Notes: a model not told the origin generated them from the letters alone. DNA of 64,000 nt from Empedobacter tilapiae (GCF_004785645.1 NZ_SRPE01000003.1:340557-404556); one strand, 5' to 3'. Positions 1-8,445 are shown, counted from the stretch's first letter. Program-made: numbers and translations.

Positions 1-243
1 AAAGTTGTACACTGTGGAATGTTTGGAATGATGACGATTTTGTTATTTATAGCATACAAAATAAGAAACCTACGCTTGATGATTATTCCGTTTTTAGTAA
101 GTTTTCTCATTGAAATTTTACAAGGCGTTTTAACATCTTTGCATCGTAGTTTTGATTTTGTCGATTTAATGGCAAACTTATCGGGAATCGCCCTCGCATA
201 TATCGCAATAACTTATTATTTACAACATAAAAAAACTCAGTAG
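1..243 (+). CDS. VanZ-like membrane protein (3' part only)
   Basis: The reading frame is open from base 1, so the gene starts upstream of the window; the ATG at 19 is only an internal methionine. About 80 residues are visible. The in-frame bases before that ATG encode KVVHCG, which matches the conserved 'DK..H...F' region of VanZ-like proteins. Two or three hydrophobic helices follow, with the motif FLIEILQG (the family's conserved S-x-x-x-E-x-x-Q) and a conserved Asp further on. VanZ-family proteins are small integral membrane proteins; VanZ itself confers low-level teicoplanin resistance, but the role of most homologues is unknown. The stop codon lies inside a terminator hairpin. Family assignment is fairly safe; function is not. 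Confidence 0.7.
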   Translation, partial: KVVHCGMFGMMTILLFIAYKIRNLRLMIIPFLVSFLIEILQGVLTSLHRSFDFVDLMANLSGIALAYIAITYYLQHKKTQ

Positions 244-258
244 TATTACTGAGTTTTT
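231..258. terminator. Bidirectional terminator
   Basis: A 12-bp stem (AAAAACTCAGTA / TACTGAGTTTTT) with a GTAT loop ends in a T-run. It overlaps the stop codon of the VanZ-like gene and sits between convergent genes, with A and T tracts on both sides, so it can serve both. Confidence 0.85.
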
Positions 259-273
259 TGTTTTAATCTATAA

Positions 274-1075
274 TCAATTTTTCTTTTTCGCTACAATAGA
301 GTAAACCATAGGAATTTTATTTTCTAAATGTTTTATTCTGTACTTTTTAGGCTCAAACTCGAATGTTTTGTTGAAGCAATTATATGGAGAATAGTCATAT
401 TCTTGAAATTGTTTAAGTTCCATACCATTATCAATTAAACTAGTTATAACTTCACTCATACTATGATTCCAAGTCACATAAGATTGTGAAATATCAGCGT
501 TTCTGTCAGCATATGTTCCGTTTTCAGTTTCTATAATTGATTCAACATTAAAGTAATTATAACCTATTTTATCAAAGTTATCATCAAACATCCAAACTAC
601 AGGATGAAATTCAGCAAAAACAAATTTTCCGTTAGGTTTTAGAAATTTAGAAATTAATTTCCCCCATTGATCTAAATCTGGTAACCAAGTTATAGTTCCA
701 TAACTTGTAAAAACGATGTCGAATTGTTTATCTAAATGATTTTCTATATCATACAAATCACAGCAAATAAATTCAGCAGTTGAATTCGTATCAATTGCAA
801 TTTTTCGAGCACTTTCAATTGCTTTGTCAGATAAATCAATACCTAACATTTGCACCTAATCTATTAAGAGAGATTGTGTCTTGTCCAAAATGGCATTGTA
901 AATGTAAAATGGATTTTCCTTTTATATCTCCTAATAAATCTAATTCAATTGAGTTTAGAGATGTTGCCCCTTTTATAAATTCTTCAAGATTATAAAAATC
1001 AGATTTCAAGTGTGCTTCGGTTCTATTATTCCAAGATTGTTTATTGATTTCTATATAGTTTGTTTCAGGTGTCAT
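274..1075 (-). pseudogene. Class I SAM-dependent methyltransferase, frameshifted
   Basis: Two overlapping minus-strand frames together make one methyltransferase of about 250 residues. The 5' frame (1075 down to about 850) carries the N-terminus with GKSILHLQCHFGQDT, a variant of SAM motif I. The 3' frame (about 855 to 274) resumes at LGIDLSDKAIESA, the acidic motif II strand, and runs through the rest of the fold to a normal stop. The break is near 846-852, where a run reads GTTAGG. Restoring two bases (for example GTTTTAGG) would join '...GANV' to 'LGIDLS...' exactly as in intact homologues. The gene lies 15 bp downstream of nadE and probably shares its promoter. It may be a true pseudogene or a sequencing error in a homopolymer. 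The product would be a small-molecule methyltransferase of unknown substrate. Confidence 0.8.
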
Positions 1076-1090
1076 TATTTAATATTTTAG

Positions 1091-1885
1091 TTATTTCATC
1101 AATTCCTCAGGAATATCACAAATCGGAATTGGAACCATCTTGTGTTGGTTAATACGATTTAATCTCGAATAAATCTCGAAAACTTCTTTTTCTCTTCCTT
1201 CAAATTTATCTGCAGTTTTTCCATCTTCTTTTGCTCTCATCGCCCATTCCAATTCATCGTAATTTGCTCCCAATTGATCTTCATCCGAACGATCATCACC
1301 AAACAAACCATCGGTTGGTTTTGCTTTTTGAATATCTGTATTAATACCTAAAAACTCAGCAATTTTATATACTTCCGATTTCATCAAATCAGCAATAGGA
1401 CTAAGATCTACACCGCCATCACCATATTTTGTATAAAAACCAACACCAAAATCTTCAACTTTATTTCCAGTTCCAGCCACCAAATAATTATGCAAACCAG
1501 CAAAATAATAAAGTGTTGTCATACGCAAACGAGAACGTGTATTAGCCAAAGCTAAATTCACTTTATCCGTCGTATCAGTTTCTGGTAATGCAGAAACCAT
1601 TGCATCAAAAGTTGAGGTTAAATTAACTTCTATTGAATCGATTGGCGAAGAAAATTTATTATTTAACCATTCGATATGACGTTTTGCTCTATCTGCTTGA
1701 TTTTTTTCTTGATGAATAGGCATTTCCAAATTAAGCAAAGGATAACCTGTCATCGCGCAAAGTGTAGAGGTTACCGCTGAATCAATTCCGCCCGAAATTC
1801 CAATTACAAAGCCTTTTTGGTGTGCTGTTTCCAAATAATCTTTCAACCAAGAAACAATATATTCTACAACTTTTTCAGTTTGCAT
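1091..1885 (-). CDS. nadE: NH3-dependent NAD+ synthetase
   Basis: A 264-residue protein that converts deamido-NAD+ to NAD+ using ATP and ammonia, the last step of NAD biosynthesis in the cytosol. The N-type ATP pyrophosphatase P-loop SGGIDS is at residues 31-36. Further family sequence includes GTGNKVEDFGVGFYTKYGDGGVDLSPI and a C-terminal region rich in basic residues. The length matches the short, ammonia-dependent form without the N-terminal glutaminase (nitrilase-like) domain. The start at 1885 is supported by a TATCTTTG promoter element 18 bp upstream. The gene diverges from gldB and is followed after 15 bp by the broken methyltransferase gene. Confidence 0.95.
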   Translation of the reverse strand: MQTEKVVEYIVSWLKDYLETAHQKGFVIGISGGIDSAVTSTLCAMTGYPLLNLEMPIHQEKNQADRAKRHIEWLNNKFSSPIDSIEVNLTSTFDAMVSALPETDTTDKVNLALANTRSRLRMTTLYYFAGLHNYLVAGTGNKVEDFGVGFYTKYGDGGVDLSPIADLMKSEVYKIAEFLGINTDIQKAKPTDGLFGDDRSDEDQLGANYDELEWAMRAKEDGKTADKFEGREKEVFEIYSRLNRINQHKMVPIPICDIPEELMK

Positions 1886-1902
1886 AATTTAATAATTTAT
1901 TT

Positions 1903-1910
1903 CAAAGATA
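1903..1910 (-). promoter_or_regulatory. nadE promoter -7 element
   Basis: TATCTTTG on the minus strand matches the Bacteroidota -7 consensus TAnnTTTG. It predicts a start of transcription about 10 nt before the nadE ATG. Confidence 0.6.
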
Positions 1911-1933
1911 GCAGATTATGAAAAAAATTAGGG

Positions 1934-1966
1934 TTGAAAATACTACCGATTATTTTACTATTTTTG
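1934..1966 (+). promoter_or_regulatory. gldB promoter
   Basis: TTG at 1934-1936 (-33 element), then 22 nt, then TATTTTTG at 1959-1966 (-7 element, TAnnTTTG). This is 20 bp before the gldB start codon, divergent from the nadE promoter. Confidence 0.6.
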
Positions 1967-1985
1967 TTAGCTAAATAATCAAGCA

Positions 1986-3035
1986 ATGAAATTTGTATAT
2001 AGCTTAGCTTTTGCGAGTTTAATTTTATTTACTGCGTGCAAAAAAGAAAAATCATGGGAAGTGGATGTCAAAGAACAAAATGTTCAGTTAAATATTCATG
2101 ATATTAGCCAAGACTTTTTTAACGATTCTATTTCTTTAGACACTTTGCGAAAAGATTATCCATTCTTTTTTGATGCAAAAACTGCGGATGATGTTTGGGA
2201 AAGTCAACGTCGTAATAAAGAAGAATTAAGTATTTATGGACAATCGCGTAAGATTTTCGGAGATTTTAAAAATTTAAACCATACGTTAATCCCAATATTT
2301 CAACGCTATCAATTTTATTTTCCAGAATATAAAATTCCAACTATTTATACTTATTCGTCAGGTTTACAAAATATAGATTATCCGGTTATGTTTAGTCAGC
2401 AATCTGGCTTGATGTTTATTGCGATGGATGCTTATTTGGGCGCAAAGAATAAATTATATGATAGCATTGGTGTAGAACGTTATTTGCGAACAAATTTAGA
2501 TCTTAATCGTTTGCCATCTCAAGCAGTTGATGCAATTGCGAATGATGTGGTTACATTTAGCCCAAGAAATCAATTATTTATTGATAAAATGATTTATGAA
2601 GGTAAGAAATTGATTTTGCAAGATGCATTGTTAACAGATACGCCGGACGAATATAAAGTTGGATATACACCAGAACAAATTCAGTGGTGTATTGATAATG
2701 AAGGTCAAATTTGGAACTTTTTTGTTGAACAAAATTATGTGTTCAGTTCAGATGCTTCTTTAGATAAACGCTTTTTAGTACTTAGCCCTTTCTCAAAATT
2801 TAATAATGAAATTGAGCAAGATTCTCCAGGAAGAATTGGAGCTTGGGTTGGTTTACAGATTATTCGTCAATATATAAAAGAGAATCCAAAGGTAGAATTG
2901 AAAACTTTATTAGATGATATGGATGGTCAAAAAATATTTAAAGATTCTAAATATAAACCAGCTTTAGAAAGTAATAATTTAGCAAATTATACAACAAAAA
3001 CAATTGATGGTAAAGTTTACCATTTTGTGAAATAA
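1986..3035 (+). CDS. gldB: Gliding motility lipoprotein GldB
   Basis: A 349-residue lipoprotein: the signal peptide ends in the lipobox LFTAC with the lipidated Cys at residue 18. The remainder matches the GldB family, including the internal region with FFVEQNYVFSSD and the C-terminal SPGRIGAWVG segment, where GldB resembles a degenerate metalloprotease-like fold. In Flavobacterium johnsoniae GldB is an envelope lipoprotein required for gliding and is linked to the type IX secretion/gliding machinery. The gene is followed by gldC after 17 bp, the usual order. Homologues occur in many non-gliding Flavobacteriia, so presence does not prove gliding. Confidence 0.92.
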   Translation: MKFVYSLAFASLILFTACKKEKSWEVDVKEQNVQLNIHDISQDFFNDSISLDTLRKDYPFFFDAKTADDVWESQRRNKEELSIYGQSRKIFGDFKNLNHTLIPIFQRYQFYFPEYKIPTIYTYSSGLQNIDYPVMFSQQSGLMFIAMDAYLGAKNKLYDSIGVERYLRTNLDLNRLPSQAVDAIANDVVTFSPRNQLFIDKMIYEGKKLILQDALLTDTPDEYKVGYTPEQIQWCIDNEGQIWNFFVEQNYVFSSDASLDKRFLVLSPFSKFNNEIEQDSPGRIGAWVGLQIIRQYIKENPKVELKTLLDDMDGQKIFKDSKYKPALESNNLANYTTKTIDGKVYHFVK

Positions 3036-3052
3036 ACTAATAATTAGAAGTT

Positions 3053-3379
3053 ATGAGAACAACAAATATTTCTGTAGAGATTGAATTGGACGAAAATCAC
3101 GTACCAGAGAAAATGACTTGGAATGCTCCAGATGGTGGTATTAGTCATGAAGAGACAAAAGCAATGTTACTTTCTGTTTGGGATGATAAAGCAAAAGAAG
3201 CTTTGCGTATTGATTTGTGGACTAAAGAAATGACACAAGATGATATGAAACGTTTCTTTCATCAAATTTTAATTTCAATGTCAAGTTCTTACGAAAGAGC
3301 AACAGAAGAAAAAGATGTAGCAGAAAGAATTGCTGCTTTTGCAGAAGAATTCGCAATTGCTTCAAAAATTAAAGGTTAA
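3053..3379 (+). CDS. gldC: Gliding motility protein GldC
   Basis: A 108-residue soluble protein without a signal peptide. The sequence starts with a strand ending in IELDENHVPEKMTWNAPDGG and continues with acidic helical segments, as in GldC proteins (about 110 residues). In F. johnsoniae gldC loss reduces but does not abolish colony spreading, and the protein is encoded with GldB. Here it lies 17 bp behind gldB, so the two are presumably one operon. Biochemical role unknown. Confidence 0.9.
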   Translation: MRTTNISVEIELDENHVPEKMTWNAPDGGISHEETKAMLLSVWDDKAKEALRIDLWTKEMTQDDMKRFFHQILISMSSSYERATEEKDVAERIAAFAEEFAIASKIKG

Positions 3380-3473
3380 TTTTCTGACCCAATAAAACTT
3401 TAAGTCGAATTCCGTAACATTTTAGTTAGAAATTCGACTTATTTTATATCTTTAATTTTCTGACGAATAGTTT

Positions 3474-4796
3474 ATGAAACAATTATTTTTTGCGTTAACG
3501 TTTTTAGTCTCAATTTATTCATTTGCTCAAGAAGAATGGACAATTGAGAAGTGTATTGAGTATGCTTCGAAAAATAATTTGACTGTTCAGCAAAATACTA
3601 TTAACCAAGAGATTTTTAATAAAAATTTAGAACAAACTTACAATGCTTGGTTACCAACAATTTCGGGTTATGTAGATACAAATTTTACAATAGGAACATA
3701 TAACCCAACAATAGAAAAGGGATATTATCAATTTACGCATTCGTTTGGAGTACAATCTAGCATAAATATATATAATGGAGGAGTTGTTCAGCTGAACAAA
3801 GATAAAGCTGCTTTAGAGTTAGAAGCATCGAAAGTGCAAACTGCGATGACAGTAAATGATATTTCGTTACAAGTAGCCAATTATTATCTGGCGGTTTTAT
3901 TGAACAAAGAATTGAAACAAGTTGCCGTTGGGAATCTAACTATTTCGAAACAATTATTGGATCAAAATAAAAAGAAATTTAAAGCAGGATCTGTTGCTCA
4001 GTCTATCGTAGCACAATCAGAATCTGAAGTTGCTACAAATACGCGTGAAGTTGTAAATGCTCAAATAGAAATAGAACGAGCACTGTTCAATTTAGCAATG
4101 CTATTGCAATTAAATGATTACCGTAATTTTGCAGTAATAGATGTTAAAATTCCAGAAAATATAACTTCTCAATTGTATAATTTGGAAGATGTTGTGGAAA
4201 CGGCTTACCAGAATCAACCTTCTGTAAAACATGCAGAATTGCAAATTGATGTCGCTACAAAAGAAACTCAAATAGCTCGAACTTCGTTATTTCCTAAGAT
4301 TACAGGAAGTTTTAATTTTGGGACAAATTACCTGCAATATTTTAACAAGAGATTACGTCAAGATGCCTTATTAGAGCAATTAGGACATAATGTAACAGGT
4401 GTTTTTGGAGTTGGAGTTGCTATTCCGATTTGGAATCAATATTCGTATAAAATCAATATCCAGAAAGCATTAATTAACGAAGATTTAGCAAAAGTTGGAC
4501 TTCTACAATCAAAACAAGATGTGTTAAAAAATGTTCAGTCTGCATATTTTGAAGTAAATACTTCGTTTGCGTCATACGATTCGTCAAAAGAAGCTGTAAA
4601 ATATGCGAAGGTATCGTACGACTTTGCTCAGAAATCTTACAATGCTGGTGTAATTAATCAATATGATTTTAACCGTTCGCGTAATGATATGATGGTAGCA
4701 GAATCGCAAATGTTGCAAGCGAAATACAACTACATTTTCAAACAAAAAGTATTAGATTTCTACGCTGGCGTTCCAATTACTTTGGAAGCGAAATAG
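3474..4796 (+). CDS. TolC-family outer membrane efflux protein
   Basis: A 440-residue protein with a signal peptide (cleavage near SIYSFAQ). It begins the mature part with WTIEKCIEYASKNNLTVQQ, the typical first helix of the outer membrane efflux protein (OEP) repeat, and contains two OEP repeats of long amphipathic helices, around residues 25-215 and 230-425. TolC proteins form a trimeric channel-tunnel across the outer membrane and periplasm for RND, MFP or type I export partners. No inner-membrane pump or membrane fusion protein is encoded nearby, so its partner is elsewhere. A weak -7-like element (TATCTTTA, 3447-3454) lies 20 bp before the ATG. Confidence 0.88.
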   Translation: MKQLFFALTFLVSIYSFAQEEWTIEKCIEYASKNNLTVQQNTINQEIFNKNLEQTYNAWLPTISGYVDTNFTIGTYNPTIEKGYYQFTHSFGVQSSINIYNGGVVQLNKDKAALELEASKVQTAMTVNDISLQVANYYLAVLLNKELKQVAVGNLTISKQLLDQNKKKFKAGSVAQSIVAQSESEVATNTREVVNAQIEIERALFNLAMLLQLNDYRNFAVIDVKIPENITSQLYNLEDVVETAYQNQPSVKHAELQIDVATKETQIARTSLFPKITGSFNFGTNYLQYFNKRLRQDALLEQLGHNVTGVFGVGVAIPIWNQYSYKINIQKALINEDLAKVGLLQSKQDVLKNVQSAYFEVNTSFASYDSSKEAVKYAKVSYDFAQKSYNAGVINQYDFNRSRNDMMVAESQMLQAKYNYIFKQKVLDFYAGVPITLEAK

Positions 4797-4866
4797 AAGT
4801 TTAACTATTTAATAATTATTTTTTGATATAATTTATTTCTAGATTTTTTAAATTTAGAAATGATAA

Positions 4867-5472
4867 ATGATAAATATTCAAGATTACATAAAAAGTTTTT
4901 TGTCTCACTTTCTAGAAAATGCAAATCAGCAACCTTGGGAAATTGTAGATAATTTAGAAGAAATTCTTACTAATAAAATTCAGCAACTATCTGACGATTA
5001 TACGATCGAAGGTAATGTTGCGATTCATAAATCTGCAACTGTAGAGAAAGGAGTTACACTAAAAGGAACAATTATTATTTCCGAAAATTGTTTTATTGGA
5101 GCGCATGCGTATTTACGTGGACCAATTTTTCTTGCGAATTCGGTTATTGTTGGTCCGGGATCAGAAGTAAAACAAGCAATTCTTTTTGAAAAATATGCAA
5201 TAGCTCATTTCAATTTTGTTGGAAATAGTTTAATTGGTGAAAATGTAAATTTTGAGGCTGGTTCTATTTGTGCGAATCATTACAATGAACGTATTGATAA
5301 AAATATTTCAGTAAAAGTCAACGATCAAATTATTTCAACTGGTGTAACGAAATTTGGAGCTTTGGTAGGAGACGATTCAAAAATTGGAGCAAATGCAGTT
5401 CTTTCTCCAGGAACTATTTTAGAGCAAAATTCTATTGTGAACAGATTAGAATTGGTTAAACAAATCGATTAA
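4867..5472 (+). CDS. Left-handed beta-helix (hexapeptide repeat) protein
   Basis: A 201-residue protein. After about 45 helical residues, repeated hexapeptides ([LIV]-G-x-x-x-x pattern, for example AIHKSATVEKGVTLKG and NSLIGENVNFEAGSICAN) make a left-handed parallel beta-helix. This is the fold of LpxA/GlmU-type acyltransferases and of the C-terminal half of sugar-1-phosphate nucleotidyltransferases. No pyrophosphorylase domain is present, so this is a stand-alone helix domain. Family members act as trimers with acyl- or acetyl-CoA. The substrate cannot be read from the sequence. It is followed by tsaB but with its own promoter in between. Confidence 0.75.
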   Translation: MINIQDYIKSFLSHFLENANQQPWEIVDNLEEILTNKIQQLSDDYTIEGNVAIHKSATVEKGVTLKGTIIISENCFIGAHAYLRGPIFLANSVIVGPGSEVKQAILFEKYAIAHFNFVGNSLIGENVNFEAGSICANHYNERIDKNISVKVNDQIISTGVTKFGALVGDDSKIGANAVLSPGTILEQNSIVNRLELVKQID

Positions 5473-5542
5473 GGGTAATTATTTTCTCCATTTCCGATAG
5501 AAAATCATCTTATCAAACATAAATCATCTAACTTTCGTGATG

Positions 5543-5550
5543 TATCTTTG
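5543..5550 (+). promoter_or_regulatory. tsaB promoter -7 element
   Basis: TATCTTTG, a perfect TAnnTTTG match, ends 4 nt before the ATG at 5555. This rules out the upstream in-frame ATGs and implies a very short or absent leader. Confidence 0.6.
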
Positions 5551-5554
5551 CAAC

Positions 5555-6226
5555 ATGGCAACAATCTTAAATTTAGAAACTTCAACAAAAAATTGTTCGG
5601 TTTCGATTGCTAAAGATGGCGTTCAACTATGTTTAGTTGAAGAAAGTGATGAAAATTATGCACATGGCGAAAAACTGAATCAGTTCGTGGATTGGTGCTT
5701 GGAAGGTGCACAAATAAATTGGAAAGATATTGAGGCAGTTTGTGTATCAAAAGGTCCTGGTTCTTATACAGGTTTACGTATTGGCGTTTCGTCTGCCAAA
5801 GGTTTTGCGTATGGTTCTGATATCCCGTTGATGGCGATTAATTCGTTGCAAATTTTGGCGGAATCACAATTAAATCAAGAGGTAGATTATATCATTCCGA
5901 TGATTGATGCAAGACGAATGGAAGTCTATACAGCTTTATTTGATAAGCAAGGAAATCAGTTGACAGAAACCGAAGCGAAAGTAATCGAAGAAACTTCTTT
6001 TGAAGAATTGAAAGGAAAGAAAATTATTTTTGTGGGTGATGGAGCAGAAAAATGTCAAGAAGTTTTAGCACATTTGGATGCTACGTTTATACAAACTTTT
6101 CCATCGGCAAAAGATATGATTCGTGTTGCGGAAGAAAAATTTAACCAAAAATCATTTGAAGATGTTGCGTATTTCGAGCCATATTATTTGAAAGATTTTG
6201 TTGCTGGAAAAAAGAAATCTGAATAA
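5555..6226 (+). CDS. tsaB: tRNA threonylcarbamoyladenosine biosynthesis protein TsaB
   Basis: A 223-residue inactive ASKHA-fold paralogue of TsaD. It begins MATILNLETSTKNCSVSIA (the phosphate-1-like strand motif) and carries the conserved GPGSYTGLRIG segment followed by AKGFAYG. TsaB scaffolds TsaD and TsaE for t6A37 modification of ANN-decoding tRNAs in the cytosol. The start at 5555 is chosen over upstream in-frame ATGs at 5537 and 5540, because the extra residues would lie inside the TATCTTTG promoter element. The next gene follows after 18 bp and may be cotranscribed. Confidence 0.92.
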   Translation: MATILNLETSTKNCSVSIAKDGVQLCLVEESDENYAHGEKLNQFVDWCLEGAQINWKDIEAVCVSKGPGSYTGLRIGVSSAKGFAYGSDIPLMAINSLQILAESQLNQEVDYIIPMIDARRMEVYTALFDKQGNQLTETEAKVIEETSFEELKGKKIIFVGDGAEKCQEVLAHLDATFIQTFPSAKDMIRVAEEKFNQKSFEDVAYFEPYYLKDFVAGKKKSE

Positions 6227-6244
6227 AATAAAAAGAGATAATTT

Positions 6245-6628
6245 ATGAAAAATCTTGTGTTGACAATTGCTTCATTATACGGAATGACAGCGGTTATATT
6301 AGGTGCTTTCGGAGCTCATGCGTTCAAGAAAATTTTACCTGCCGAAAAATTAGCAAGTTTTGAAGTAGGGGTACGTTATCAAATGTATCATGCAATAGTT
6401 TTATTAGCTGTTGGAATGTATTTTCAATTTAACAGCGGATTAGAACGCTCAGCTGCTTGGTGTTTAATTGCCGGAACATTTGTTTTTTCTGTAAGTATCT
6501 ATTTGTTGTCATTCGCAGAACATTGGAACGCTAACCTTAAATTTTTAGGACCAATTACACCGCTTGGAGGATTATTCATGATTATAGGTTGGGGTTTATT
6601 GGCTTGGATTTTTATGAAAGGAAAATAA
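6245..6628 (+). CDS. DUF423 family membrane protein
   Basis: A 127-residue protein with four hydrophobic segments. It contains the family hallmarks LGAFGAHAFK near the N-terminus, VRYQMYHAIVLL in the middle, and GPITPLGGLFMIIGW near the C-terminus. DUF423 proteins (B. subtilis YwdK, E. coli YgdD) are small inner-membrane proteins of unknown function. It lies 18 bp after tsaB. Confidence 0.88.
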   Translation: MKNLVLTIASLYGMTAVILGAFGAHAFKKILPAEKLASFEVGVRYQMYHAIVLLAVGMYFQFNSGLERSAAWCLIAGTFVFSVSIYLLSFAEHWNANLKFLGPITPLGGLFMIIGWGLLAWIFMKGK

Positions 6629-6663
6629 TTTTCTTTAAATTTATATAATTGTTAATCAGTTAT

Positions 6664-7185
6664 ATGAATTTGTGGAATAAATTATTGATTGGATTATTAT
6701 TTTTACTTGTAATTAATACAAATGCGCAAGATAAATTAGTATTGACCACTCCTCTAATCTTTAAACATAGCAACTTTGAATTGAAATTGTTTAATAATCA
6801 ACAATTCAAATACAAGTCTATTTTTCTTAGCTGTTTTGGAGAGATTGATAAAAATGGTAAACTAAGGAGTGATGCTAATTATGATTTTGCAGAAGGAACT
6901 TATCAAGTAAAGGACAATAAATTAATCTTAACGGTAAAATCGTCAAACAACTATTATTTCTTAGAAAAAGAATATTATTTTTTGATTCTTGATAAAAAGA
7001 CTTTTTTGATATCTAACAAGGATCGAAAAAATTTCAAAGAAGCAAGAATTAGAAGACCAAATAAATCTTTTCCGAATTATATTATAGATACGGATAATCG
7101 TAAAGAATATACATTTTATAGTACTGATCAAAAAGTAACTATCGAAGGTTACGAAAAAGATAAAATATATCAAATGTTTAAATAA
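6664..7185 (+). CDS. Small exported protein, family not recognised
   Basis: A 173-residue protein with an N-terminal signal peptide (LLIGLLFLLVINTNAQ, cleavage after Ala-Gln) and a mature part of about 150 residues rich in Lys, Asn and aromatics. Beta-rich stretches such as GTYQVKDNKLILTVKS resemble small lipocalin-like or 'DUF' periplasmic proteins of Bacteroidota. No catalytic motif is seen. The ATG at 6664 is used rather than the in-frame TTG at 6649. A strong terminator directly follows the stop. Confidence 0.65.
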   Translation: MNLWNKLLIGLLFLLVINTNAQDKLVLTTPLIFKHSNFELKLFNNQQFKYKSIFLSCFGEIDKNGKLRSDANYDFAEGTYQVKDNKLILTVKSSNNYYFLEKEYYFLILDKKTFLISNKDRKNFKEARIRRPNKSFPNYIIDTDNRKEYTFYSTDQKVTIEGYEKDKIYQMFK

Positions 7186-7213
7186 AAAAGACACTTTATA
7201 AAGTGCCTTTTTT
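7184..7213. terminator. Bidirectional terminator
   Basis: CACTTTATAAAGTG core, one mismatch, then flanking A6/T6 tracts. It separates the convergent genes ending at 7185 and 7218. Confidence 0.85.
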
Positions 7214-7217
7214 ATTT

Positions 7218-7778
7218 TTAATCTGTTCCATTTATCATTTTCGAAACAATACCTGATTTTTTAGTTGTCTCATCAAATACAATCCCAAGAATATGAATGA
7301 AAAAGAAAATAGAGAATGAATAAATTCCTGTTTTGTGTAATGCTTCCATCGATTCTTTATAGGTTCCGTTTCCCCACATTAAATAAAACCCTGTTACGGT
7401 ACTAATTAAAATTAGTATATAAAAAACGATATAAATAAAACCTTGTAATTTTTTTTGAGTACTAGATACTTTAAAAGGATTGGGAAATCGAACCCCTTTG
7501 ATTGTCATATAAACTATTCTGATTATAAAAAGCGCTAAGATGATATAAGCAAATATTTCGTGCCATTGCCACATAGGTTCCAAAGAATTTCTGCCAATAG
7601 TTTTTAAAGTAGTATCTGAAATATTTAATCCTTCTTTCGAAACTTCGTTTGTAATTAAAGAGGAAAGATTCTTTTTATTCATCCATTCCATTCTCAAGAA
7701 ACCAGTTAAAAATAACATTATCATTGATATTCCAATTGTCCAATGTAATAGACGGTGAGTTAAAGTGAACTTTTTCAT
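7218..7778 (-). CDS. Cytochrome b561 family membrane protein
   Basis: A 186-residue protein with four predicted transmembrane helices. Histidines suited to ligating haem b stand at THRLLHW (H8, H12) in helix 1, in WQWHEIFAY at the start of helix 2, and in FFIHILG in helix 4. This is the layout of bacterial cytochrome b561/CybB and of the cytochrome b subunit of nickel hydrogenases, which pass electrons between the quinone pool and a periplasmic partner. No partner oxidoreductase is encoded next to it. The gene is flanked by terminators and appears monocistronic. Confidence 0.82.
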   Translation of the reverse strand: MKKFTLTHRLLHWTIGISMIMLFLTGFLRMEWMNKKNLSSLITNEVSKEGLNISDTTLKTIGRNSLEPMWQWHEIFAYIILALFIIRIVYMTIKGVRFPNPFKVSSTQKKLQGFIYIVFYILILISTVTGFYLMWGNGTYKESMEALHKTGIYSFSIFFFIHILGIVFDETTKKSGIVSKMINGTD

Positions 7779-7794
7779 AATTTATATTGATTAA

Positions 7795-7822
7795 AAAAAC
7801 CTCTCAAATTTGAGAGGTTTTT
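7795..7822 (-). terminator. Terminator of the acidic protein gene
   Basis: Perfect inverted repeat CCTCTCAAA / TTTGAGAGG flanked by A and T runs. It lies 12 bp past the stop of the minus-strand gene at 7834-8334. Confidence 0.85.
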
Positions 7823-7833
7823 GTTGTATAGTT

Positions 7834-8334
7834 TTATTCGTAATCTTCTTCTTTAAATTCAAATTCTTCGAATGTGCAATTAATTTCGAAAGGAATATCT
7901 CCATCAGACTCTTCCGTGAAATCTTGTACTTCACCTTTCCAGTTAAGTGTCAAAATTCCTTTTTCATTTACGCTAAACGTCAAGTCGTTGTTTACCGTTT
8001 CGTAATCTTCTTCAGAAACATTTAGAGAAGTATAATACACTTCTACAAGTTCTCCTTCTTCATCTTCTTCCTCTGCAAAACCATAAGGAATAGAAACTTT
8101 TTTACCATTTAATTCCTCTACAGATTCTACATCCAAAGGAAAATCATCGATAAATAAAGAAAGTTGCGGGAAATCATTTTGTAAAGAATCTCCTTCTACA
8201 TGTTCTAAGTCATCAGTGGAATGTATTTCGACCAATAAACATTTTTTATTTCCTTGAAAAACAACTTTGCATAAAGCTTTTTCAATATTATAATTAAATG
8301 TTTCATCCGGATGGAAGAACTTAATTGTTTTCAT
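7834..8334 (-). CDS. Acidic cytosolic protein of unknown function
   Basis: A 166-residue protein with no signal peptide or membrane segment and a strong excess of Asp and Glu (for example FAEEEDEEGELVE and the C-terminal FEEFEFKEEDYE). Alternating hydrophobic residues suggest a mainly beta fold. No motif is recognisable. Flavobacterial relatives annotated only as hypothetical probably exist, but I cannot confirm that. The gene has its own terminator. Confidence 0.7.
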   Translation of the reverse strand: MKTIKFFHPDETFNYNIEKALCKVVFQGNKKCLLVEIHSTDDLEHVEGDSLQNDFPQLSLFIDDFPLDVESVEELNGKKVSIPYGFAEEEDEEGELVEVYYTSLNVSEEDYETVNNDLTFSVNEKGILTLNWKGEVQDFTEESDGDIPFEINCTFEEFEFKEEDYE

Positions 8335-8445
8335 TGTTTTGTTAATGTATGTTATTAATTATGAGTACGAATATAAATAAGTTCGATTAAATTACACAAT
8401 AAAAAAGATAAGAAATTAAATTTTTCAACATTTTAAATTAAAAAA

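Noticed and set aside
19..243. VanZ-like protein as a complete 74-residue gene starting at 19
   Set aside because: The frame is open to base 1 and the upstream residues match the family, so the true start is outside the window.
836..1075. Short methyltransferase fragment as a separate gene
   Set aside because: It continues the fold of the frame at 274-855; together they are one broken gene.
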